A DNA stretch of 11,180 nt. It comes from an uncultured Eubacteriales bacterium. GTDB taxonomy: Bacteria; Bacillota; Clostridia; Lachnospirales; Bianqueaceae. The position numbers were made by a program, and so were the translations under genes. The notes beneath the pieces were generated by a model. That model was not told the DNA's origin, ran no database searches, and saw nothing but the letters and a program-made list of their open reading frames with translations. Where the stretch lies: assembly GCA_900322165.1 (NCBI GenBank), contig ONYR01000030.1, positions 1 through 11,180 on the forward strand. Reading direction: 5' to 3'. Below, piece by piece: positions 1 through 6,637 of the stretch (within the stretch, counting starts at the first letter, position 1; each line of letters starts with the position of its first letter).

Positions 1-5
1 ATCGA

Positions 6-1151
6 TTACATCAGCTTGCGGAACATCGCTTCGAAGTCGGCAAGGGTAGCCGGTTTCGGGTTGCCGGGTGCGCAGGCGTCCGCGGCAGCGGATTCGCAGA
101 GGAACGGAAGGTCCTCTTCCTTCAGCTTCTCAAGCTTGGTCGGGATACCGACATCGACGGACAGCTGGCGAACCGCGTCGACAGCGGCTTTGCGGTAGGT
201 CTCCTGATCCATGCCGGTGGTGTCAACGCCAAGAGCCTCAGCGACATACTTGAACTTTTCGCCGGTGCACTCCGCGTTGAATTCCATAACGATCGGAAGC
301 ATCATCGCGCAGGCAACACCGTGAGGCGTGTCATAGACCGCGCCGAGGGTGTGAGCCATGGAGTGCGCAATGCCGAGACCGACGTTGGAGTAAGCCATCG
401 CGGTAACATACTGAGCCAGCGCCATGCCTTCGCGTCCGTCCGGATCGTTCTGAACGGCCTTGCGCAGGTTCTTGCCGATGAGCTTGATCGCTTCGAGGTT
501 CAGGGTGTCAGCCAGCTCCCAGGCAGCGGCGGTGGTGTAGCCTTCGATCGCATGGGTCAGTGCATCCATACCGGTGGAAGCGGTAAGGCCCTTGGGCATG
601 GTGCTCATCATGTCGGGGTCAACAACAGCTACGTCCGGAATGTCGTTAGGGTCGACGCAGACAAACTTACGCTTGCGCTCAACGTCGGTGATAACATAGT
701 TGATGGTGGATTCTGCGCCGGTACCGCCGGTGGTAGGAACGGCGATCGTGAAGACGGTGCGGTTCTTGGTCGGAGCCACGCCTTCGAGCGAGCGGACGTC
801 CGCAAACTCAGGGTTGTTGACGATGATGCCGATGCCCTTGCCGGTGTCCATGGAGGAGCCGCCGCCGATCGTGATCATGAAGTCAGCGCCGGATTCAAGG
901 TAAGCCTTGACACCGTTCTGAACGTTCTCGATCGTGGGATTCGGTTTGATATCGGAATAGAGGGTGTAAGCAATGCCGTTGGCACTCAGAAGATCGGTAA
1001 CCTTTGCGGTAACGCCGAACTTGACAAGATCCGGGTCGGAAGCGACAAATGCTTTGGTAAAGCCGTGAGATTTGACGATGCCGGGAATTTCGTTGATGGC
1101 ACCGTGGCCGTGGTAAGAAACGCCGTTAAGGACAAAACGATTAACTGCCAT
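6..1151 (-). CDS. fucO: Lactaldehyde reductase / 1,2-propanediol oxidoreductase (iron-containing alcohol dehydrogenase)
   Basis: Group III Fe-dependent alcohol dehydrogenase of 381 aa, close to the usual FucO length. It is expected to reduce L-lactaldehyde (from fucose or rhamnose breakdown) to L-1,2-propanediol with NADH in the cytoplasm. An NAD-binding GGGSSMDTGKG lies at residues 96-106. The metal ligands D196, H200, H263 and H277 fall at the same numbers as in E. coli FucO, and the stretches NNPEFADVRSLEG (112-124) and RRKFVCVDP-like (160-168) recall that enzyme closely. The ATG has a strong AGGAGG (1161-1166) 9 nt upstream. It is the second gene after the TIM-barrel isomerase, 97 nt away, with a possible promoter of its own. 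No fuculose- or rhamnulose-phosphate aldolase is nearby, so the aldehyde must come from a pathway encoded elsewhere, or the true substrate is another short aldehyde. The gene ends at the window edge, and no terminator is visible. Confidence 0.88.
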   Translation of the reverse strand: MAVNRFVLNGVSYHGHGAINEIPGIVKSHGFTKAFVASDPDLVKFGVTAKVTDLLSANGIAYTLYSDIKPNPTIENVQNGVKAYLESGADFMITIGGGSSMDTGKGIGIIVNNPEFADVRSLEGVAPTKNRTVFTIAVPTTGGTGAESTINYVITDVERKRKFVCVDPNDIPDVAVVDPDMMSTMPKGLTASTGMDALTHAIEGYTTAAAWELADTLNLEAIKLIGKNLRKAVQNDPDGREGMALAQYVTAMAYSNVGLGIAHSMAHTLGAVYDTPHGVACAMMLPIVMEFNAECTGEKFKYVAEALGVDTTGMDQETYRKAAVDAVRQLSVDVGIPTKLEKLKEEDLPFLCESAAADACAPGNPKPATLADFEAMFRKLM

Positions 1152-1205
1152 AGTGTTGATCCTCCTGCAAAAGTTTTTTCGCGGTTCGAAAGCCTCATCT
1201 GAACC

Positions 1206-1221
1206 TGTTAATATTTTAACA
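1206..1221. promoter_or_regulatory. Candidate Rex (redox repressor) operator upstream of fucO
   Basis: Perfect inverted repeat TGTTAA-TATT-TTAACA centred about 60 nt upstream of the fucO start. It matches the inner 12 positions of the clostridial Rex motif known from the literature (TTGTTAA-N4-TTAACAA). The outermost pair differs (C and C on the plus strand). Rex releases DNA when NADH is high and classically controls alcohol dehydrogenase genes, which fits fucO. Binding by Rex is inferred from the motif and the gene function. Confidence 0.55.
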
Positions 1222-1241
1222 CATGCACAGAGAAAGGAAAA
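1213..1241 (-). promoter_or_regulatory. Possible internal promoter for fucO (extended -10)
   Basis: Read on the minus strand, TGT-TAAAAT gives an extended -10 (TGn followed by a hexamer matching 5 of 6 consensus bases, 1213-1218). A weak -35-like TTTTCC lies 17 nt further upstream (1236-1241). The -10 sits inside the Rex-like inverted repeat, where a bound repressor would block it. The -35 is poor, so the call rests on the -10 and the location. Confidence 0.35.
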
Positions 1242-1248
1242 GAGGCAA

Positions 1249-2097
1249 TCAGAAATGTTTATGAAGAAATTCGGCGCTTTGCTTAAGAGAGGCGACCGGG
1301 GACTTATCGATCCAGTTGCGGTGGCTTTCGAGGATCACGGCATCGATGCCGGCTTTCTTCGCCTGATCCGCAAGTGCCTCGAGCGGCATGTTGCCGGTTC
1401 CAAGCTCCAGGGAGTCTGATTTCATGATCGGAGTCATCTGAGCCCCGGAGGCGCGGAAGCCACGGTCATTGATGTGCCACAGCTTCATGCGGGAGCCAAG
1501 GTCTTGCATCAGGAAGAGGGCATTTGCACCGGCTTCGGTCGGCCAGTAAGAGTCAAACTCGAAGTTGACAAACTCCGGCTTCGTCTCGGAGAGGAGCACA
1601 TCCCAGGCGGTGCGGCCATCCGGCAGACGGGAGAACTCGATGTTGTGATTGTGGTAAAGCAAAGAAACGCCTTCACCGGCGAGTTTTTCACCGGCCGCGT
1701 TCAGACGCTTCACCAGTCCTAAAACCGCTTCGGGATCGGAGTAGTCGAAGCGGTACATACCGGTGATGACAATGTAGCGGCAGCCGAACTGTTTCGTCTC
1801 GTCCACGACGGCCGCCGTCTCGTTTTCGATCCGGTTAAGATCTTCATGTACGCTGACAACGCCAAGACCGGTTTCTTTCAACAGTGCCGGCCAGTTCAGC
1901 TTTCCGCCTTTGCCTGTCGGCATGCCCGCAGCCTTGGTGAGAGCGCGGACGAGAAATGAGGTAGGGCGGATCATGAATCCGTTGAGTTCAAGCGCGTCGT
2001 AGCCGGCGGCTTTGATCTGGGCGAGGGTAGCACGGGCATCGGCTTCATTTCCGGTGACACTGCCGAGCATGATCTGTTGAACGGCTTTCTGAATCAT
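1249..2097 (-). CDS. Sugar phosphate isomerase/epimerase family protein (xylose isomerase-like TIM barrel)
   Basis: A 282-aa protein of the AP_endonuc_2 / xylose isomerase-like TIM-barrel superfamily, which isomerises, epimerises or dehydrates sugars and inositols with a divalent metal. Visible active-site stretches are VSVHED (82-87), YHNHNIEF (148-155), FEFDSYW (179-185), LWHINDRG (206-213), ELGTGNM (231-237) and VILESHRNW (254-262). D182, H208 and E257, with an acidic or His ligand near 149-154, fit the family's metal site. The ATG has AAAGGA (2107-2112) 9 nt upstream. It is the first gene of a two-gene unit with fucO and diverges from the TetR regulator. The family is functionally broad, so the substrate cannot be named. 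The neighbouring glycosidase suggests a sugar released from a glycoside. Confidence 0.8.
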   Translation of the reverse strand: MIQKAVQQIMLGSVTGNEADARATLAQIKAAGYDALELNGFMIRPTSFLVRALTKAAGMPTGKGGKLNWPALLKETGLGVVSVHEDLNRIENETAAVVDETKQFGCRYIVITGMYRFDYSDPEAVLGLVKRLNAAGEKLAGEGVSLLYHNHNIEFSRLPDGRTAWDVLLSETKPEFVNFEFDSYWPTEAGANALFLMQDLGSRMKLWHINDRGFRASGAQMTPIMKSDSLELGTGNMPLEALADQAKKAGIDAVILESHRNWIDKSPVASLKQSAEFLHKHF

Positions 2098-2144
2098 AGA
2101 GGACCATCCTTTCCGTTTTGTACTTGTAAAATAATAAACATGTG

Positions 2145-2173
2145 TTGATTTAATTTCTTATGTCGAGTATAAT
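2145..2173 (+). promoter_or_regulatory. Sigma-A-type promoter for the tetR-GH1 operon
   Basis: TTGATT (2145-2150), a 17-nt spacer and a perfect TATAAT (2168-2173). Transcription would begin near 2180, leaving a leader of about 80 nt before the regulator's ATG that carries both inverted repeats described below. Confidence 0.7.
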
Positions 2174-2195
2174 ACATGCAGAGGCAAAGAATCAA
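2166..2195 (-). promoter_or_regulatory. Divergent promoter for the isomerase-fucO unit
   Basis: On the minus strand, TTGATT (2190-2195), an 18-nt spacer and TATACT (2166-2171). Its -10 shares bases with the plus-strand TATAAT, so the two divergent promoters cannot easily be occupied by RNA polymerase together. Its -35 forms one arm of the inverted repeat at 2190-2204. Confidence 0.5.
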
Positions 2196-2204
2196 GCATT
2201 GATT
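2190..2204. repeat. Perfect inverted repeat in the divergent control region (possible operator)
   Basis: AATCAA-GCA-TTGATT, 6-bp perfect arms with a 3-nt centre. One arm is the -35 of the minus-strand promoter, and the whole lies just after the expected plus-strand start site. A protein bound here could affect both transcription units. The TetR protein encoded next door is the obvious candidate, but this is inference. Confidence 0.4.
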
Positions 2205-2225
2205 TTTTACGATGTGAAAGATAAT

Positions 2226-2248
2226 CGGCAGTTTGCACAAAACTGTCG
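2226..2248. repeat. Imperfect 9-bp-arm palindrome before the TetR gene (possible TetR operator)
   Basis: Arms CGGCAGTTT and AAACTGTCG around GCACA, one mismatch in nine pairs (a G-U pair in RNA). Length and symmetry suit a TetR-family operator. It lies between the plus-strand start site and the ribosome site, and its last base is the first G of GGGAAGGGG, so it could act as a roadblock or as an RNA hairpin beside the ribosome site. Confidence 0.45.
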
Positions 2249-2262
2249 GGAAGGGGCCGGGA

Positions 2263-2820
2263 ATGAAAACAGATGCCAGAGTGCGGTACACCAAGATGCG
2301 GATCCGGCAGGCGTTCTTCCAATGTTTGAAGGAAAAACCCATCAGCCGTATCACCGTTAAGGAGCTTTGCGACATTGCGGAAATCAATCGGGCTACCTTC
2401 TACAGCCATTACGATGATCCCTATGATCTGATGGTAAAGCTGGAGAACGAAGCGCTGGATGATCTCAGGGAGCTGGCAGAGAAAGCCACTTTTGATAAAG
2501 AGACCGGTATTTTGACTACGCTGCTCAAAAGTCTGAAGGAAGACGGTGGGGAGACTCGTCTGCTCGCGTCGTCCGGAGGTGACCCGAATTTCAGCTCTCG
2601 GATCTCGACGCTGTTTTATGAGATCTACCGCAAGCGGATGAAAGAATATCTGCCCAAGCTCAGCGAAATGCAGGAGAAACTTGTTTACCGGTTTATGGCC
2701 GGAGGCTGTTCTCAGGTGCTCTCGCTTTGGGTCGAGGAAGGCATGACGCAAAAGCCGGAGACGGTGGCAAGGGAAATGAATGAAATGTGCGCAGCCGTTC
2801 TTAGTGTGTACATTAAATAA
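2263..2820 (+). CDS. TetR/AcrR family transcriptional regulator
   Basis: A 185-aa one-component regulator. The N-terminal DNA-binding domain covers about residues 8-55, with the helix-turn-helix in ITVKELCDIAEINRATFYSHY (about 30-50) and the TetR hallmark TFYSHYDDPYDLM after it. The remaining helices form the ligand-binding and dimerisation domain. The ending GGCSQVLSLWVEEGM...PETVAREM resembles the DhaS-like TetR C-terminal type common in Bacillota. I chose the ATG at 2263 because GGGAAGGGG (2248-2256) sits 6 nt before it; an in-frame TTG at 2233 is less likely. The gene is 19 nt from the glycosidase and divergent from the isomerase-fucO unit, so it probably controls one or both and itself. 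The inducer is unknown. Confidence 0.85.
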   Translation: MKTDARVRYTKMRIRQAFFQCLKEKPISRITVKELCDIAEINRATFYSHYDDPYDLMVKLENEALDDLRELAEKATFDKETGILTTLLKSLKEDGGETRLLASSGGDPNFSSRISTLFYEIYRKRMKEYLPKLSEMQEKLVYRFMAGGCSQVLSLWVEEGMTQKPETVAREMNEMCAAVLSVYIK

Positions 2821-2839
2821 ATGAGGAGGCATTTGAATC

Positions 2840-4114
2840 ATGAGTTTACCGAAAACGTTTTTGGTTGGTGCGTCTACCGCGGCGCATCAGGTCGAGGGCA
2901 ACAACATCCACAGCGATTACTGGGCTCAGGAGCATATGGAGTATACCAGCTTCAACGAGCCGAGCGGGGAAGCCTGCGATCATTATCACCGCTATGCGGA
3001 AGATATCAAGCTGATGGCCAAGGCCGGACTGAATGCGTACCGCTTCTCGATCGAGTGGGCGCGCGTTGAACCCAAGCCGGGCGAGTTTGATGAGGCAGAG
3101 ATCGAGCATTACCGTGATGTGATCCGCTGCTGCCGTGAAAACGGGATCGAGCCGATCGTCACGATGCATCACTTCACCAGCCCGAAATGGCTCATCGAGC
3201 AGGGCGGCTGGGAAAATGAAGCGACGGTTGAAAAGTTTGCCGCTTACTGCCGCTATGTTACGGAAAAACTCGGCGATGAGCTGAATTACGTCTGCACGAT
3301 CAACGAGGCGAACATGGGTCTGCAGATCGCTGCGATCTCCCGCCGCTACATGATGATGATGCAGAAAAAGCAGAAGGCTGAGGGCCAGGTGCAGGTCGGC
3401 ATCAACCTGCAGAATCCTTTCATGGAGCGCATGAAGAAGCAGGCAATGGAAAACATGCAGGTCTTCGGAACCGCGCAGCCGCAGGTCTTTGTCAGCTCCC
3501 GCACGCCCGAAGGCGACATCCTTGTCATGAAGGCGCATCAGGCCGCAAAGGCGGCGATGAAGGCGGTCAATCCGAACCTGAAGATCGGTATCACGCTTTC
3601 CCTGCATGATATTCAGGCGCAGCCGGGCGGTGAGGAGAACGCGCTGAAGGAGTGGACGGAAGAGTTCCTGCACTATGTGCCGTACATCAAGGATGACGAT
3701 TTCTTCGGCCTTCAGAACTACACCCGCACGCTGATGGGTCCGGAAGGTTCCCTGCCGGTTCCGGACGGCGCTGAGACGACGCAGATGGACTATGAGTACT
3801 ATCCGGAGGGACTGGCTCATGTGATCCGCAAGGTCTACGAGGCACTGCCGATCCCGATCATGGTGACCGAAAACGGTATTGCGACGGCCGATGATACCCG
3901 CCGTGTGGCATTCATCACCGAAGCGATGAAGGGAATCGAAGGCTGCATCGAGGATGGCATTCCGGTTCTCGGATACTGCCATTGGAGCCTGATGGACAAC
4001 TTTGAGTGGCAGAAAGGCTTTTCCATGACCTTCGGCCTCATCGCGGTCGACCGAGCTACCCAGAAGCGCATGCCGAAGCCGAGCCTCGAGTTTCTTGGAA
4101 GCTACGCTAGATAA
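2840..4114 (+). CDS. Glycoside hydrolase family 1 beta-glycosidase
   Basis: A 424-aa GH1 enzyme that cleaves beta-glycosides by a retaining mechanism; no signal peptide, so cytoplasmic. Features in order: GASTAAHQVEG with glycone-binding Q17 (10-20), YRFSIEWARVEP (67-78), VTMHHFTSPKWL (107-118), acid/base E156 in TINEAN, N293-Y294, nucleophile E344 in MVTENG, and WSLMDNFEW (382-390) with E389, which in GH1 contacts the sugar O4/O6. The presence of E389, and the lack of a clear phosphate-binding Ser-Lys-Tyr pattern after it, favours a free glycoside over a 6-phospho substrate. The acid/base motif is NEA, not the usual NEP. It is slightly short for GH1, though both catalytic Glu are present. 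AGGAGG (2824-2829) lies 10 nt before the ATG. It is co-transcribed with the TetR gene. Exact specificity (glucoside, galactoside, fucoside) cannot be told. Confidence 0.9.
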   Translation: MSLPKTFLVGASTAAHQVEGNNIHSDYWAQEHMEYTSFNEPSGEACDHYHRYAEDIKLMAKAGLNAYRFSIEWARVEPKPGEFDEAEIEHYRDVIRCCRENGIEPIVTMHHFTSPKWLIEQGGWENEATVEKFAAYCRYVTEKLGDELNYVCTINEANMGLQIAAISRRYMMMMQKKQKAEGQVQVGINLQNPFMERMKKQAMENMQVFGTAQPQVFVSSRTPEGDILVMKAHQAAKAAMKAVNPNLKIGITLSLHDIQAQPGGEENALKEWTEEFLHYVPYIKDDDFFGLQNYTRTLMGPEGSLPVPDGAETTQMDYEYYPEGLAHVIRKVYEALPIPIMVTENGIATADDTRRVAFITEAMKGIEGCIEDGIPVLGYCHWSLMDNFEWQKGFSMTFGLIAVDRATQKRMPKPSLEFLGSYAR

Positions 4115-4139
4115 GAGAGTTATAGGACAAAACGCGAAC

Positions 4140-4169
4140 AAAAAACGACCCTGCGAAGGGTCGTTTTTT
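4140..4169. terminator. Bidirectional intrinsic terminator
   Basis: Perfect 13-bp stem: AAAAAACGACCCT paired with AGGGTCGTTTTTT around a GCGA (GNRA) tetraloop. The six T residues on the plus strand and six A residues at the other end make it work for both converging units, the glycosidase on the plus strand and the PHP operon on the minus strand, which ends at 4178. Confidence 0.92.
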
Positions 4170-4177
4170 ATATCCGG

Positions 4178-5038
4178 TTAAGCCGGCGTATGGATGGTTA
4201 CTTGACGGAGAAAAGCCGTTAAGCCTTCGGGCAGATCAGCCATCGGAGTAAGGCCGGTGTCGCCAAGCACAACCAGTTTGTTTTTGCCATGGTAATCACT
4301 GCCGGCAGTGACATACAGACCATAATGTTTTGCAAAGGAGAGCACCTCTTCGCGAATCGGTTTCGTAAAGCCTGAGTAAAAGGCCTCAAGTCCCTGCAGA
4401 CCCATCGGAATCAGCCGCTGAAGACGCGCGTCCATCTCATCACCGAGAATGAGCTGATCGCCGTCGCCGTAGCTGGGATGAGCGAGAACCGAAATGCCCC
4501 CGGCCTCACGAATCCCCTGAATCGCTTCCTCCGGACGAACGTACAATTCTTGAATATGAACCTGATTGATATAATCCCGAATCGCCTGATCTTTGCTCTT
4601 GGCATAGCCGAGCTTGACCATCAAATTGCCGATGTGCGGCTTGCCGGGATTGTCCTGAGCGAATAAATCTTTCAGGTCTTCCTCCGAAAAAGAGAAGCCG
4701 AGCTGATCTGAAAGGTAATCGAGTCTAGCCTGAACCTTATGCATGCGGTACCGATGGCCGGTCTCAATCAGATCACGCATGGCTTTGTGGTCCGGATCAT
4801 AGCCATAGCCGAGTATGTGATACTTTCCCTTCTCATCACGGCAGGAAAACTCCGCACCGGTAATAAAGGAAGGGTCACCGGGCTTAAGCAAGGGAGGGAT
4901 GATCCGGGCTGCTTTTTCCGCATCGTGATCGGTTACGGAAAACAAGGTAATGCCGGCTTCCCGGACTCTGTCAATGATCTCTTCCGGAGTATCGGTTCCG
5001 TCGGAGACGTTGGTATGCATATGAAGATCAATGATCAT
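4178..5038 (-). CDS. PHP-domain metal-dependent phosphoesterase
   Basis: A 286-aa protein of the PHP family, similar in size and layout to YciV/RNase AM (3',5'-nucleotide bisphosphate phosphatase/5'-3' exoribonuclease). The metal ligands are readable: H6 and H8 in HMHTNVSDG with D13, TDHD (36-39), E63 in GAEFS, H74 in HILGY, H135 in KPHIGN, H187 in LAHP, and D248/H250 in SDYHG. The trinuclear site looks complete, so a working phosphatase or nuclease is expected. It is the last gene of the signalling operon, 21 nt after the fusion gene and in the same frame as it, separated by TAA and seven codons. I see no good ribosome site, so translation may depend on coupling or readthrough. The substrate is unknown; its place next to a kinase domain is suggestive only. 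Confidence 0.85.
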   Translation of the reverse strand: MIIDLHMHTNVSDGTDTPEEIIDRVREAGITLFSVTDHDAEKAARIIPPLLKPGDPSFITGAEFSCRDEKGKYHILGYGYDPDHKAMRDLIETGHRYRMHKVQARLDYLSDQLGFSFSEEDLKDLFAQDNPGKPHIGNLMVKLGYAKSKDQAIRDYINQVHIQELYVRPEEAIQGIREAGGISVLAHPSYGDGDQLILGDEMDARLQRLIPMGLQGLEAFYSGFTKPIREEVLSFAKHYGLYVTAGSDYHGKNKLVVLGDTGLTPMADLPEGLTAFLRQVTIHTPA

Positions 5039-5059
5039 GGTTGCTGCTGCGTCTTTTCG

Positions 5060-6637
5060 TTAGAGATTCTTTTTCAAGGTCAGAATATTCTGACCGTCAC
5101 GGTATTCATAGGCTACGTCATCCATCGTTTTCTTCACCATAAACACACCGAGCCCGCCGATCGCTCGGTTTTCCGCGGAAGCCGTGACATCCGGATCATC
5201 TTTGGCGAGCGGATCATAAGGAACACCGCGGTCGATGAAGGTGATCGTAACGGAAACCGGGTTTTCGGTAACCTCAACGCGCACTGTCGCGTTTCCTTTT
5301 CCCGGAAGATAAGCGTAGCTGGCGATATTGATGAAAACCTCTTCGACAGCGAGTTCGATCTGCATCTGGGCCTTCGGCGAGCAGTCAAGCGCGTCGAGAC
5401 GTTCATTCACAAAAGTCTGAACTTCCGAAAGGTTATCCGTCGTCGCTTCAATCTCGAGCTCATTGAGTGAAAAGGTCAGGGTATCGACATGCTCTAGAAT
5501 AGAGAGAAGATGGCTCTTCCAAAGCTCGATCTCGGCTCTTCCGTCCTCCGTCTCCAGACCGTGGCGGCGGATGGAGCGGCGGATCATCCGAGTATAGCCG
5601 ATGACGCGGGCCTTGTCTTCCACCTCCCGGATCTTTGCCTGACAAGAGGTTTCCAGATAGGCGGAAAGGGCTTTGTGCCAGAACGCCTGCCCGGTAGCAA
5701 GGTCAAAGCCCTGAAATTTCAGAATCACGTTATGATCCCATTCAGAGTAACCGCCGAAGGAGTTAAACATGCTTCCCAGCTCGAAAACAGGGTGGCCGAC
5801 GGACAGCGTATCCATGTCGATGATCAGAACCTCATCCCCCTGCAGCTCAAGGTTTTTGGTATGGTAGTCGCCATGAATCATGTGATCATCATGGGGAACA
5901 GCCTCAACGAGAGAAAGCAGTTTGGCGCCTGCCTCTGCGGGAAGATATTCTTTGGTGAAGCGCGCCCAAGAGAGGGCTTTCTCTTTCATGTCCGGAAGTT
6001 TTCCCGAGGGAACAAGGGTGGAGTGGATTTTTTTCAGCATCTTAACAAACTCATCCACGCACCAGTCCAGTTTATCCGGCTCACTGGCGAGAATCTTGGA
6101 GAAGGAACGGGCGTTGAGAAGCTCGAACACGCTTCCGTAGCTGTTTCCCACCTTGACAACATCGTAAGAGATGGCCGTTGGAATACCTAAAATCAGCGCC
6201 AGCTTCGCGACCTCGCGTTCATGCTGAATGTCAGCAAGCGCGTCGGCATTGTTATAGACCTTCACGACATTATCCTTATCGATCCGATAAATCGTGCCGT
6301 TGGCGCCTCGCCCGATCTCTTCACAGCCTTCAATGGAAACGACACGGTACGCCTTTTCAACGGTCATCATTTCGGTAAAGCCGGTCATGTCGAGGATCTC
6401 GTAGACTTCGGAAGAAACACCGGTGAGCGTCAGATCGGGGTGGGCCTTCTTAATGCGAAGAATGATGCGAAGACCTGCGCTGGAGATGTATTCAAGAGAC
6501 GACGCGTCCAGTACAACGGCGGAACCTTCATGCCCGCTGAGCTTCTCCTGAATCATCTTTTCAGTCTGTGGGGCGTTGGTCGAATCAATTCGGCCGGAAA
6601 GAAGAATGGTTACGATATCCGAATTATGATCTGTCAT
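5060..6637 (-). CDS. Three-domain fusion: STAS, APH/choline-kinase-like phosphotransferase, RsbW-like ATPase
   Basis: A 525-aa protein with three recognisable domains. Residues 1-100: STAS anti-sigma-antagonist domain with phosphoacceptor Ser (S53) in LEYISSAGLR. Residues about 103-375: protein-kinase-like aminoglycoside/choline phosphotransferase fold, with glycine loop IGRGANGTIY (108-117), K126 in VVKVY, catalytic HGDYHTKN (255-262; D257, N262) and metal-binding IIDMD (272-276). Residues about 390-525: HATPase_c of the SpoIIAB/RsbW class, with N-box ELAVEEVFINIASYAY (E432/E433, N437), FIDRGVPYDP (D469, G471) and GGLGVFMVKK (494-503). All three active sites look intact. No membrane segment. 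It overlaps the upstream phosphatase gene by 14 nt and has AAGGGG (6647-6652) 9 nt before its ATG. The HATPase domain probably phosphorylates STAS serines, its own or those of the separate STAS protein, and the phosphatase reverses this. The middle kinase's substrate is unknown; antibiotic resistance is unlikely in this setting. Confidence 0.87.
   Translation of the reverse strand: MTDHNSDIVTILLSGRIDSTNAPQTEKMIQEKLSGHEGSAVVLDASSLEYISSAGLRIILRIKKAHPDLTLTGVSSEVYEILDMTGFTEMMTVEKAYRVVSIEGCEEIGRGANGTIYRIDKDNVVKVYNNADALADIQHEREVAKLALILGIPTAISYDVVKVGNSYGSVFELLNARSFSKILASEPDKLDWCVDEFVKMLKKIHSTLVPSGKLPDMKEKALSWARFTKEYLPAEAGAKLLSLVEAVPHDDHMIHGDYHTKNLELQGDEVLIIDMDTLSVGHPVFELGSMFNSFGGYSEWDHNVILKFQGFDLATGQAFWHKALSAYLETSCQAKIREVEDKARVIGYTRMIRRSIRRHGLETEDGRAEIELWKSHLLSILEHVDTLTFSLNELEIEATTDNLSEVQTFVNERLDALDCSPKAQMQIELAVEEVFINIASYAYLPGKGNATVRVEVTENPVSVTITFIDRGVPYDPLAKDDPDVTASAENRAIGGLGVFMVKKTMDDVAYEYRDGQNILTLKKNL

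Noticed and set aside
321..1202. 293-codon open frame on the plus strand opposite fucO
   Set aside because: fucO on the other strand has conserved motifs and a strong ribosome site; this frame has neither.
2158..2841. 227-codon minus-strand frame opposite the TetR gene
   Set aside because: Antisense to a protein with a clear helix-turn-helix and a well-placed start; no domain in the antisense product.
2840..4114. 6-phospho-beta-glucosidase (BglA type)
   Set aside because: E389 in NFEW is the residue of enzymes for non-phosphorylated sugars, and no PTS gene is nearby. Not fully excluded.
2846..4141. 431-codon open frame on the minus strand opposite the glycosidase
   Set aside because: It is fully antisense to a clear GH1 gene, has low-complexity Leu/His/Arg-rich content and no recognisable domain; it is a by-product of codon bias.
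5508..6331. APH-like domain as an aminoglycoside resistance gene
   Set aside because: The kinase fold is embedded between STAS and HATPase domains in a signalling operon; APH folds include many non-resistance kinases.
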